Of a stretch of DNA of 64,000 nt, positions 23,950-31,508 are shown one piece after another. Source of the stretch: Nitrospira sp. (GTDB taxonomy: Bacteria > Nitrospirota > Nitrospiria > Nitrospirales > Nitrospiraceae); contig JALHMZ010000008.1 in assembly GCA_022843785.1 (NCBI GenBank), forward strand, positions 1 to 64,000, in the 5' to 3' direction. Position numbers and translations under genes: made by a program. The notes under the pieces were generated by a model, which was not told where the DNA came from, ran no database searches, and saw only the letters and a list, made by a program, of their open reading frames with translations. Every line of letters starts with the position of its first letter. Position 1 is the first letter of the stretch.

Positions 23950-24202
23950 CTGTATCGCCTCCTAGCTTATATCGAAGGATCACCTGGCGAACTTGCTTGA
24001 TCTGATATGGTTTTGAATGGGCGCCTTTTGGTTGCAGGTTCAGAATTTCTTCAATGCCTGATTTTGTGAAGATATGATGGCTCCCGCGAATTCGTTCTTC
24101 AAAGCCCAGCTGTGCCAGCAAATGCCGTAATCCATCGAACGGAATATTGGCGTCCGAGGTTCCTCGAAGTACACGTTCAAGTAGCTTATCAGATCGTGTC
24201 AC
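23942..24202 (-). CDS. hicA: HicA-family mRNA interferase toxin
   Basis: An 86-residue protein starting at GTG 24202. LRHLLAQLGFEERIRGSHHIFTKSG carries the double-stranded RNA-binding-like fold and the catalytic His in GSHHIF; HSKPYQIKQVRQVILRY completes the family pattern. The N-terminus (SDKLLERVLRGTSDANIPF) is slightly longer than in minimal HicA. It is the first gene of hicAB, preceded by a strong predicted promoter at 24247-24275, and lies downstream of polA on the same strand. Confidence 0.92.
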   Translation of the reverse strand: MTRSDKLLERVLRGTSDANIPFDGLRHLLAQLGFEERIRGSHHIFTKSGIEEILNLQPKGAHSKPYQIKQVRQVILRYKLGGDTDE

Positions 24203-24246
24203 TCAATCTTCTATCTTAAGTGGAGAAGTAATGGCCAACTGGGCAA

Positions 24247-24275
24247 ATTCTATAGTGGTCCCGTTATCCTGTCAA
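24247..24275 (-). promoter_or_regulatory. Predicted sigma-70 promoter of hicAB
   Basis: On the minus strand TTGACA, 17 bases, TAGAAT: a full consensus -35 box and a -10 box with one change. It lies between the polA stop and hicA, giving a leader of about 38 bases. Confidence 0.7.
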
Positions 24276-24294
24276 AACATCCGTTTCAGCAACC

Positions 24295-26955
24295 CTACGG
24301 ATGCGCCGCGCGCCAATTTCGGCCGACGCCGAGGTCCACTTTGAGCGGTACGGACAAGCCGAGTTGTTGCCCTACCGCTTCCATTTCATGTTTCACCAGC
24401 CGCTTGGCTTCGTCTAAGTCATGGTCCGGCACTTCAAAGATCAACTCGTCGTGGACTTGAAGGATCATCTTCACGTGCGGCAGATCGGCATGGATGGCCT
24501 TGTGGACGTTGATCATCGCCACTTTGATCAGGTCTGCCGCTGAGCCTTGGATGGGGCTGTTCACCGCCATGCGCTCGCCGAATCCACGCTGCACGGGATC
24601 GCCGCTCTGGAGTTCTGGAATGGGCCGGCGGCGGCCTAGGATCGTCGTTGTGTAGCCCTTTTCTTTCCCCTCGGCGATGTTCCGGTCCATCAGCGCCCGT
24701 ACGGCGGCGAATCGTTCAAAAAACGTGTCGATGTATTTCTTTGACTCAGCCTGGGAGACCCCGAGATTTTGTGAGAGGCCGAACGGACTAATTCCATAGA
24801 CGATTCCAAAGACAACGGTCTTGGCGGCGCGCCGCATGTCGCGCGTGATCTGGCTGGAGGGCAGGCCGAAGATCTCCATGGCGGTTGCCATGTGGATGTC
24901 CTCGCCCTTTGCAAAGACGGCGAGCAAGCGCGGATCCTGCGAGAGATGCGCCAGGATGCGCGGCTCGATCTGGCTGTAGTCGGCGCAGAGCAGCTCATGT
25001 CCTTTCGGCGCGATGAAGGCCTCGCGGATACGGAGCCCGTAGTCGCCCTTCACCGGAATGTTCTGCAAATTGGGATCGGTTGAGGAAAGCCGGCCGGTCG
25101 CGGCAACCGTCTGGTTCAACGACGTATGCAGCCGCTTCGTGTCTGGGTGGATTAATTCGGGCAGCGCGTCCACGTAGGTCGATTTGAGTTTGCTGAGACT
25201 GCGATAGCTCAGGATCTGCGCGGGCAGGTCGTGCTGCGAGGCAAGTTGCGTGAGCGTATCTTCGTCCGTGGAGTAACCGGTTTTCGTTTTGCGGCCCGGC
25301 TTGAGGCCAAGCTTCTCGAAGAGCACCACAGCCAGCTGCTTCGGCGAATTGATGTTGAATTCGCCGCCCGCTAGGCCGGCGATGGTTTGCATCATTTTGT
25401 CCAGTTCATGTTCCAACTCTTTGCTCAACTGGTGCAGGCCTTCGACATCCAGCAAGAATCCGTTGCGCTCGATCTCGGCCAGCACCGGCACGAGCGGCAT
25501 TTCGACATTTTGGAACAGTGTCAGGCTGCCCTGTTCCGTCAGACGATCCAGCATGATCGGCGCGATGTCTGCGATGATCCGCGCCGCCTCCGTTGCTTGC
25601 TCGCGAGAGCCGGTGTCTTCATCGAACAGGGACTTCGGCGTCTTCGTCTGTTCCTCCTGTCCCCCTACTCGTTGTCCCAACATCTCCAGAGCCAGCGTGT
25701 CCAATTGGTGGTCTCGCCGATTGGGGTTCAGCAGATAGTCCGCCACCATCGTGTCGAAATAGGGGCCGGCCAGGCTCACCCCGATGCGATGAAAGGCCAA
25801 CAAGACCGCTTTCAGGTCATGCACGGCCTTGGTCCTGGTCGTGTCATGCAGGAGCGTGGTAATGGGCCTCATGTATTCATGCACGTCGAGCGGGATGTAG
25901 GCGGTCTTGCCTCCCGACGACAGCGCGATCCCTTGTACTTCCACCCTGGTCCCGGACCCGCCGGAGCGCAGGCACTCCACAGCCAGCGTCCCATGTGTCG
26001 GCAGGGATTCGACAAACATCTGCGCCGCACGTGCGCTCTCAATCGTCTCCGCCGCGGCTTGCTTCGTCTTCGGCGGCTCGTTTGACGTCTGAAAGGATTT
26101 GAGCATCGAGGTGAATTCCAGCTCGCGGAGGAGCTCGCTCAGCAGTTCCATCTGAGGCGGCTTGATCTGAAAAGCCGCCGGGTCGAAGTCCACCGGACTT
26201 TCCATCTCAATGGTCGCGAGCCGGCGACTCATGCGCGCATTCTCGGCCTGCTCAACCAGCAGCGATTGGATCCGGGCCGGAGTCACTTCGCCGACCCGAT
26301 TCAAGAGCTCCTCGATTGTTCCGAACTGGGCGATCAACTTCATCGCCGTCTTTTCGCCGATGCCCTTCACGCCGGGAATATTATCCGAGGCGTCGCCCAT
26401 CAAGCCCATGATTTCGACGACCCGCGCCGGTTCCACCCCGAATCGTTCACGGCACTCTGTTTCCCCGGACCACTTGTCTTTGACGGGGTCGTAGATGCGG
26501 ACGTGCGGCGTGAGGAGCTGGAACATATCTTTGTCGCCGGTGACGATCACGACATCGTAGCCCGCCCGCTCGGCCTTGCGCGCCAACGTGCCGATGAGGT
26601 CATCGGCTTCATACCCGGCCTGACGCAGGCCGGGTATCGCCAGCGCGTCGACGATGCGGTGGATGTAGGGAATTTGCGACTTCATGCCGTCCGGCATGGG
26701 CGGGCGCTGGGCCTTATAGTCCTTGAATTCCTCATGCCGCATCGTCGGCCCCTTTTCATCGAAGGCCACGGCGATCCCGTCCGGATGCCGCTCGCGGATG
26801 ATCTTCAGTAGCGTCGTGGTGAAGCCATAGACGGCGTTGGTTTGCAGGCCCTTGGAATTGTTCAGGGCGGGGAGAGCAAAGAATGCTCGATAGATGTAGG
26901 CGCTGCCGTCGATCAAATAGAGAGTTGGACGGCTGTTGGAATTCGACGGTTTCAT
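24295..26955 (-). CDS. polA: DNA polymerase I
   Basis: An 886-residue protein with three domains. Residues 10-300 are the 5'-3' flap nuclease (LYLIDGSAYIYRAFFA; GYEADDLIGTLA; VTGDKDMFQLL; MGDASDNIPGVKGIGEKTA). Residues 310-500 are the 3'-5' exonuclease fold, but the metal ligands are lost: the DTE motif reads VEC, the NLKYD motif reads DLKAV, and the third motif lacks its Tyr and Asp. Residues 540-886 are the polymerase (DYSQIEPRILAHLS; RRAAKTVVFGIVYG; QVHDELIFEVP). It should fill gaps and remove RNA primers without proofreading. The stop lies 20 bases from the hicAB promoter, so read-through is possible. Confidence 0.97.
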   Translation of the reverse strand: MKPSNSNSRPTLYLIDGSAYIYRAFFALPALNNSKGLQTNAVYGFTTTLLKIIRERHPDGIAVAFDEKGPTMRHEEFKDYKAQRPPMPDGMKSQIPYIHRIVDALAIPGLRQAGYEADDLIGTLARKAERAGYDVVIVTGDKDMFQLLTPHVRIYDPVKDKWSGETECRERFGVEPARVVEIMGLMGDASDNIPGVKGIGEKTAMKLIAQFGTIEELLNRVGEVTPARIQSLLVEQAENARMSRRLATIEMESPVDFDPAAFQIKPPQMELLSELLRELEFTSMLKSFQTSNEPPKTKQAAAETIESARAAQMFVESLPTHGTLAVECLRSGGSGTRVEVQGIALSSGGKTAYIPLDVHEYMRPITTLLHDTTRTKAVHDLKAVLLAFHRIGVSLAGPYFDTMVADYLLNPNRRDHQLDTLALEMLGQRVGGQEEQTKTPKSLFDEDTGSREQATEAARIIADIAPIMLDRLTEQGSLTLFQNVEMPLVPVLAEIERNGFLLDVEGLHQLSKELEHELDKMMQTIAGLAGGEFNINSPKQLAVVLFEKLGLKPGRKTKTGYSTDEDTLTQLASQHDLPAQILSYRSLSKLKSTYVDALPELIHPDTKRLHTSLNQTVAATGRLSSTDPNLQNIPVKGDYGLRIREAFIAPKGHELLCADYSQIEPRILAHLSQDPRLLAVFAKGEDIHMATAMEIFGLPSSQITRDMRRAAKTVVFGIVYGISPFGLSQNLGVSQAESKKYIDTFFERFAAVRALMDRNIAEGKEKGYTTTILGRRRPIPELQSGDPVQRGFGERMAVNSPIQGSAADLIKVAMINVHKAIHADLPHVKMILQVHDELIFEVPDHDLDEAKRLVKHEMEAVGQQLGLSVPLKVDLGVGRNWRAAHP

Positions 26956-26987
26956 TGGCCTTGCCGGCTAGTGGAATTGCATCGTCC

Positions 26988-27071
26988 AGGACTGAGGTCT
27001 GAGTGCTGAGGACTAAGTGAGAAGATCCCACTTCCGAAAATCTCAGTCCTCAGTCCTCGTGACTCAGTCCT
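26988..27071. repeat. Period-7 palindromic repeat, 84 bp (best copy)
   Basis: Exactly twelve heptamers in register. The left arm uses units AGGACTG, AGGTCTG, AGTGCTG; the right arm uses CAGTCCT three times, so the whole folds into an imperfect hairpin. The reverse complement of 52625-52706 aligns along its left and right arms and differs in the middle. It lies between polA and the gene at 27074. Confidence 0.85.
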
Positions 27072-27073
27072 TC

Positions 27074-27523
27074 CTATGGGTCTGGTGCAATAATCAACGG
27101 CGGCTTGCCGAACTTCTCGCGCATGCCGTTGAGGGCGTTCAAGACCGTCGGCTGGCCGATCAGCTTGGCTTCGACTTTGCGCTTGCCGGGAAAGTCCAAC
27201 ATGGAGATTCCAATGAGCATGGTCAGGATTCCCTGACCCGGGAGAAACAACATCAAAAATCCGGCGAAGAGGAAAATTGCCCCGACCACATTCTTGACGA
27301 GATGGCCCAGGACTCGCAGGACCGGATGATGATCCTCCATCCAGGGGCGGGGAACCCTGATATCAAAAAAGTCAGCCGGCAGCCGTACGAGGATGAATGG
27401 AATGGCGATTAAGGAGCCGACGAAGAAGACAATGGAGAGGATGGTCAGCGCCACCAGTGTTTCGGTCGAGACATATTGTTGAACCGTTGAAAGAAGCCCG
27501 TCCATCGCCGGGCATCCTAACAT
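27074..27523 (-). CDS. PGPGW-type small membrane protein
   Basis: About 143-149 residues; start at ATG 27523 or 27505 cannot be decided. Membrane segments: LVALTILSIVFFVGSLIAIPFILV and NVVGAIFLFAGFLMLFLPGQGILTMLIGISML. LPGQGILTMLIGISMLDFPGKRKVEAKL is the core of the putative transmembrane protein family named after a PGPGW motif, here with PGQG. Charged HHPVLRVLGHLVKN lies between the helices. Function is unknown. Confidence 0.72.
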   Translation of the reverse strand: MLGCPAMDGLLSTVQQYVSTETLVALTILSIVFFVGSLIAIPFILVRLPADFFDIRVPRPWMEDHHPVLRVLGHLVKNVVGAIFLFAGFLMLFLPGQGILTMLIGISMLDFPGKRKVEAKLIGQPTVLNALNGMREKFGKPPLIIAPDP

Positions 27524-27615
27524 GCCCCCTGCTACCCCTCAAGACGAAGGACATGCAGACCTCTGTTTACGCGGCCCCATGCGGCGGCTATAATCAGCCC
27601 GTATGGAGCCTGTTC

Positions 27616-27969
27616 ATGAATCGATTTCAGCGGTACTCGACGGCGATCGGGCTGCTCATGATTCTGGCGTTCTCCGTTCTTTCTGCCGTCCAGGCAGGAA
27701 GCCTGCCTGTTTCCGGTGAAGAGATCCAGATCGAGGTCACCAAGAAGGGGCTTGGGAAACAGGTGGTCATCTCCCAGGGTGCGAGGGAATGGTTCATGCT
27801 GATCGACGTGACGCCGGAGAACGCAGTCGTCATTCGGCAGGAGAAAGACCGCGAACGTTATCTGGTCGATGAAAGCGAGACTCACGATCGCCCGATGACG
27901 CCCGGAGAGGTGGATGCCGCGATTGCCGACTATGTGAACAGCGTAAAAACGCGCCTGAGAAAGCAGTAA
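27616..27969 (+). CDS. Exported small protein, unknown
   Basis: A 117-residue protein from ATG 27616. The signal peptide is YSTAIGLLMILAFSVLSAVQAG. The mature part, EEIQIEVTKKGLGKQVVISQGAREWFMLIDVTPENAVVIRQEKDRERYLVDESE, is strand-rich; the end is helical (TPGEVDAAIADYVNSVKTRLRK). I do not recognise the family. It is four bases upstream of the DsrE gene and probably co-transcribed with it. The open frame begins further upstream at 27397, but without a ribosome site. Confidence 0.65.
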   Translation: MNRFQRYSTAIGLLMILAFSVLSAVQAGSLPVSGEEIQIEVTKKGLGKQVVISQGAREWFMLIDVTPENAVVIRQEKDRERYLVDESETHDRPMTPGEVDAAIADYVNSVKTRLRKQ

Positions 27970-27973
27970 TTCT

Positions 27974-28393
27974 ATGTCACAGCCGCCCAAATTTGTGATC
28001 TTCGCCCATAACGCTACGTACGACAAGCTCCATCAGGTTGCGACGATCGGTATGACCGCGGCGGCGATGGGCAAGGATGTGATCGTGGTCCTGTTGTTTT
28101 GGACGATCAAGAAGCTGGCGGAAGGCAAAATCGACGAGATCGATTTCCCACCGGAGTATGCCGAGTCGGCGGGGGAGGTCGCGCGGCTCTTGAAAGAAAA
28201 GAAGGTGCCGAAGATTTCAGAGATGTTTCAAGACGCCAAACATGTCGGGAAGCTTCGGCTGATTGCCTGCAGCGCCGGCCTGGAATACATGGGTGTGGAT
28301 AATCAGGCGGTTGAAAAGAGTGTCGACGAGGTATTGGGCCTCCCGGCTATTCTGAAACTGACGGAAGTGGCCGAAACTAAGCTGTTCATTTAG
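27974..28393 (+). CDS. DsrE/DsrF-family sulfur-relay-like protein
   Basis: A 139-residue protein. KFVIFAHNATYDKLHQVATIGMTAAAMGKDVIVVLLFWTIKKLAEG opens the DsrE fold; LRLIACSAGLEYMGVD has the Cys (ACSAG) in the place where sulfur-carrying DsrE-type proteins hold a persulfide. It ends LTEVAETKLFI, much as the second DsrE-type protein at 31501 ends. Known relatives pass sulfur between TusA and acceptor enzymes. The surrounding TusA and DsrE2 genes support a sulfur-transfer role, but no dissimilatory sulfur genes are present. Confidence 0.82.
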   Translation: MSQPPKFVIFAHNATYDKLHQVATIGMTAAAMGKDVIVVLLFWTIKKLAEGKIDEIDFPPEYAESAGEVARLLKEKKVPKISEMFQDAKHVGKLRLIACSAGLEYMGVDNQAVEKSVDEVLGLPAILKLTEVAETKLFI

Positions 28394-28404
28394 CTCGTCG
28401 AGCG

Positions 28405-28467
28405 GTTTGTCTTGATTGTTTGGTTTGTTTCGTTGAAACCAGATAAACCAAAGAAACCAAATAGACC
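28405..28467. repeat. Period-9 palindromic repeat, 63 bp
   Basis: Seven 9-base units exactly. The first arm uses GTTTGTCTT and GTTTGTTTC, the second AGATAAACC, AAAGAAACC and AAATAGACC, so the element folds on itself. A related element with the same step is at 31431-31508. Confidence 0.8.
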
Positions 28468-28471
28468 TTCC

Positions 28472-29131
28472 TTAACGTGACTTCGTCACTCCCACCTGAT
28501 CACAATATCTCGTCAGCTTGCAGATGCTGCAGAACGGTGACACCGGCTGGCAGAGGTTTTGGCCAAAGGGCACGAGCAGATCGTTAAATGTAATCCAGTA
28601 TTGTTCGGGTAGTTTCTTTCGAAGAGCTTCTTCGCTCTCTTCCGGCGTTTCCGTTTTGATATAGCCCCACCGGTTGCTGATCCGGTGGACGTGGATATCG
28701 ACACAGATGCCGGGCTTACCGTATCCGACTGTCACCACGAGATTCGCTGTCTTCCGTCCGACTCCTGGCAAGGTGACCAACTCGTCAATTGAGTCGGGGA
28801 CGTTTCCGCCGTAGTGATCGAGCAAACGGCGGCAGATGCCATGAATCGATTTGGCTTTTGTCCGATAGAATCCGACCGGGTAGATTGCCTGTTCGATCTT
28901 CTTGATCGGCACCGTCAGCATCTTCGCCGGGGTTTGTGCCAGCGCAAAGAGCCGGTCGCTTGCCTCACCGGTGGTCTTATCCTTTGTCCGCAGACTTAAG
29001 AGACAGGAAATCAGGATGAGGAATGGATTGCGGTCAGAGTTCCGAGCGACGATGCCGAGGACCGGCTCTTGCCATTGGCGGATCTCCCGTTGAAGAATTT
29101 TGATCGCAGCGTGGATGTGGTCCCGGCGCAT
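28472..29131 (-). CDS. nth: Endonuclease III
   Basis: A 219-residue base-excision DNA glycosylase/AP lyase for oxidised pyrimidines. The helix-hairpin-helix is VTLPGVGRKTANLVV, with the catalytic Lys in GRKTA; the catalytic Asp is in CVDIHVHRISNRWG. The C-terminal iron-sulfur cluster motif C-x6-C-x2-C-x5-C is intact (CQPVSPFCSICKLTRYC). Length is normal. The spacer before its 3' end is the period-9 repeat. Confidence 0.96.
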   Translation of the reverse strand: MRRDHIHAAIKILQREIRQWQEPVLGIVARNSDRNPFLILISCLLSLRTKDKTTGEASDRLFALAQTPAKMLTVPIKKIEQAIYPVGFYRTKAKSIHGICRRLLDHYGGNVPDSIDELVTLPGVGRKTANLVVTVGYGKPGICVDIHVHRISNRWGYIKTETPEESEEALRKKLPEQYWITFNDLLVPFGQNLCQPVSPFCSICKLTRYCDQVGVTKSR

Positions 29132-29206
29132 CGGGGTTGGATGAAGCGGGTCTACGACTGACGAGGAGAGCGGGGACCTACACGTGAATACGTGTGATGC
29201 CGTAGA

Positions 29207-29401
29207 CTACTCAGGCTTCCGCTTCGAGAGCCATTTCTGGCGTCGCCGTTGTGCCTCGCGTTGCTTCGCCTTTTTCCGGACACTGGGCTTTTCATAGAAG
29301 CGGCGGCGCTTGAGTTCACGGAACAATCCCTCGCCTGCCAGCTTTTTCTTGGCGACCTTGAGAGCTTTTTCAACGTTGTTATTGAAGACTTTGATTTCCA
29401 T
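29207..29401 (-). CDS. rpsU: Ribosomal protein bS21
   Basis: A 64-residue, highly basic protein of the small ribosomal subunit. MEIKVFNNNVEKALKVAKKKLA matches the first helix, and FRELKRRRFYEKPSVRKKAKQREAQRRRQ the family core. bS21 helps base-pair the 16S 3' end with mRNA. Its gene lies between ftcD and nth on the same strand. Confidence 0.96.
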   Translation of the reverse strand: MEIKVFNNNVEKALKVAKKKLAGEGLFRELKRRRFYEKPSVRKKAKQREAQRRRQKWLSKRKPE

Positions 29402-29452
29402 CCGGTCCGACTTTTCGCTTTCTCAGGCTTGCGCCTGTTTCTATCCATTGCC

Positions 29453-30946
29453 CTACGATTTCGGGGGCGGAGTGTAGCATAGCCCCTCCAGTTCCTCAAG
29501 GCTTTGCTCAACTATTCTGACTCTTTGAGATACTGATCCCATAAGTTGTGGATTACATTGTTGTTTTATGTTCTCGGCAACGGTATGTAGCCCTGCTTCT
29601 GCTGCCGCGCACGCCATCATCCTGCTGACCGTGAGGTCTGAGCGGAGGGGAGACGGTGCTGAGGGAACACAGGCATGAATCAATCGTCCGACTTCGCATG
29701 CCAGCTCGGCAATCTCCAGTGGAACTGCTGTTGCCTGATGGAGTGCAGTTGAAATAGAGGCCGGCCGATCCGGCTGTTGCTTGGGGATCTTATAGGCGTT
29801 CAACAGCCTGGTATAGGCGTCCATATCTTCCTGGACAAGTTGGCGAAGCCGGTGGGTCACTTGAACAAGACGTCGTTCTGTATCCGCATGACGGACGAGT
29901 CGAGCCCCCATTGTGGCCAATGCAGCTGCCAGGGCCCCGACGAGTGCCGCCACGCTTCCCCCAGCCGGTGTCGGTTGGGCAGCGGCGACGGCATGCAGAA
30001 AATCTGAAAGGGACGGGTCCGGCTCCTTCTTGACCGACATGGCTTCGGCCATTCTTGTTTCGAGGACTTGTGCCGGATCGAATCGCTCGAATTGCAGTGA
30101 GGCCGCGGCGGTCTGGTCGAGTGCCGCCTGCGGGGCCAAACCAACGAGTTCACTTCCGGCTACCTCCGCACCGTGTTCCGAGGCCTTGCTTGTCACGGCC
30201 TGCCAGGCTGTGTGCATCGAGGTCACTCGATAATCGGTGAGATTCATGGCCACTTGCACCATGTTGCGGCTGGCTAGCCTGACCCCGATCGCTTTCAGGC
30301 AAGGCAGTCCTCCGTTCGATTGCCGGATGGATCGTGCGATGGTTTTGGCAATCGACAGATCGGTCGTCTTGAGATTAGCGTTGAAAGCAATGAGAGGTGG
30401 GCGCGCGCCGATCACGACTGCTCCCGCAGTCTTGTGCAGATGAGGCGGGCCAAAATCAGGAAGCCAGGCCGGATCACAGTCCATCCGTGACGCCAGCCCC
30501 TGCACCCCTCCCAGGCGGATGGACTCCAATTGCTTGCGGGCAGGGCTGGATGCCGCCTGTTCATATAGAAAAACCGGAATGCCGAGGTGTGTTCCGACTT
30601 GCTGTCCAACGGTGCGGGCCAGGCGAATACAGTCCTCCATGCCGGTATCGTGAATCGGCACAAAGGGCACCACGTCCGTAGCGCCGATGCGGGGATGGAC
30701 GCCGTCGTGCCGGTTGATGTCGATCAGTTCAGTCGCTTTGGTGATGGCGCGGAGGGCCGCTTCGCCGACTGCATCGGGCAGCCCGGCGAAGGTCAGTACT
30801 GATCGATGGTGGTCGGCATCCATCGTGTGGTGCAGGAGCCAGACGCCGGGGACGGCAGTGATTGCCTCAATCAGGGCGTGAACAACGGCAGGATCTCGGC
30901 CTTCGCTGAAGTTCGGAACGCATTCGATGAATGGCCGCATCGTCAT
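29453..30946 (-). CDS. ftcD: Bifunctional glutamate formimidoyltransferase / formiminotetrahydrofolate cyclodeaminase
   Basis: A 497-residue fusion. Residues 1-300 are the formiminotransferase (FIECVPNFSEGRDPAVVHALIEAI; HHTMDADHHRSVLTF; NLTDYRVTSMHTAW) that moves the formimino group from N-formimino-Glu to tetrahydrofolate. Residues 310-490 are the cyclodeaminase (LSDFLHAVAAAQPTPAGGSVAALVGALAAALATMGARL) that releases ammonia to give methenyl-THF. The fused form is common in animals and several bacterial phyla. No other histidine-degradation (hut) gene is nearby. A terminal-inverted-repeat element begins six bases upstream of its start. Confidence 0.94.
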   Translation of the reverse strand: MTMRPFIECVPNFSEGRDPAVVHALIEAITAVPGVWLLHHTMDADHHRSVLTFAGLPDAVGEAALRAITKATELIDINRHDGVHPRIGATDVVPFVPIHDTGMEDCIRLARTVGQQVGTHLGIPVFLYEQAASSPARKQLESIRLGGVQGLASRMDCDPAWLPDFGPPHLHKTAGAVVIGARPPLIAFNANLKTTDLSIAKTIARSIRQSNGGLPCLKAIGVRLASRNMVQVAMNLTDYRVTSMHTAWQAVTSKASEHGAEVAGSELVGLAPQAALDQTAAASLQFERFDPAQVLETRMAEAMSVKKEPDPSLSDFLHAVAAAQPTPAGGSVAALVGALAAALATMGARLVRHADTERRLVQVTHRLRQLVQEDMDAYTRLLNAYKIPKQQPDRPASISTALHQATAVPLEIAELACEVGRLIHACVPSAPSPLRSDLTVSRMMACAAAEAGLHTVAENIKQQCNPQLMGSVSQRVRIVEQSLEELEGLCYTPPPKS

Positions 30947-30951
30947 AGTCT

Positions 30952-31095
30952 AGCCCACATTATTTGTGACGGTTCGTGATGAAACCGCCAGGACGCCATG
31001 CGAGCCTGCCCGCTGGCCGCGCGAAACGTGCGGCCACGCTTGTCGCAGCAGCGTATCGACGGTTGCAGTAGAAGCGTTCATGAATAATGTGGGCT
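30952..31095. repeat. Terminal-inverted-repeat element, family 1 copy B (144 bp)
   Basis: Ends AGCCCACATTATTTGTGA (30952-30969) and, reversed, AGCCCACATTATTCATGA (31078-31095) match at 16 of 18 positions. The core shares GACGGTTCGTGA, GCCCGCTGGCCGCGCGAA and CGGTTGCAGTAGAA with copy A at 2387-2594. Confidence 0.82.
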
Positions 31096-31107
31096 CAATG
31101 AAACGAA

Positions 31108-31141
31108 AAAGCCGAAGGGAGCGATTGTTCCCCCCGGCTTT
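31108..31141 (-). terminator. Rho-independent terminator of the TusA gene
   Basis: On the minus strand AAAGCCGGGGGGA, an eight-base loop and TCCCTTCGGCTTT form the stem, followed by TTCG. It lies 35 bases after the stop of the gene at 31177. Confidence 0.75.
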
Positions 31142-31176
31142 CTCTCATACGCGCAATCGGGCTGGCTTCGCAGTCG

Positions 31177-31422
31177 CTACTTGGTCTTCTTCACGAATGC
31201 CTTGTAAATTCGGCCCGACTTGGCCTGCTCTTCTTCCATGCCCACCATCTGGTGGCCGGTGGTTTCGCACCAAGCCGGCATGTCTTTCTTGATGCCTTCG
31301 TCGTCGGAGACGACTTCGAGTATCTGTCCCAACGTCAGTTCTTTGATTTTCTTCGACGTGAGGATAATCGGCATGGGGCAGAAATAGCCCAGGGTATCGA
31401 GCTTGATATCGGATTGCATCAT
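31177..31422 (-). CDS. TusA-family sulfur carrier protein
   Basis: An 81-residue protein. IKLDTLGYFCPMPIILTSKKIKELTLGQILEVVSDDEGIKKDMPAWCETTGHQMVG contains the CPxP motif (CPMP), whose Cys carries persulfide sulfur, and a second Cys in PAWCETTGH. Known TusA proteins hand sulfur to TusDE-type or DsrE-type partners for tRNA thiolation, molybdenum-cofactor work or sulfur oxidation. The DsrE2 gene lies upstream on the same strand, separated by a period-9 repeat; the terminator at 31108-31141 closes the unit. Confidence 0.9.
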   Translation of the reverse strand: MMQSDIKLDTLGYFCPMPIILTSKKIKELTLGQILEVVSDDEGIKKDMPAWCETTGHQMVGMEEEQAKSGRIYKAFVKKTK

Positions 31423-31430
31423 GGAATCCT

Positions 31431-31508
31431 GTTTGAATGGTTTGTTGTGTTTGTTTGGTTTCTCTGGTCTTAAACCCGAGCGCCAGACAAACCAGATGAA
31501 CTAAATAA
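31431..31508. repeat. Period-9 repeat, about 78 bp
   Basis: Units GTTTGAATG, GTTTGTTGT, GTTTGTTTG, GTTTCTCTG, then after a short centre AGACAAACC and AGATGAACT, all in a 9-base step and folding back on themselves. The stop codon of the DsrE2 gene (31501-31503) lies inside the element. Confidence 0.78.
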
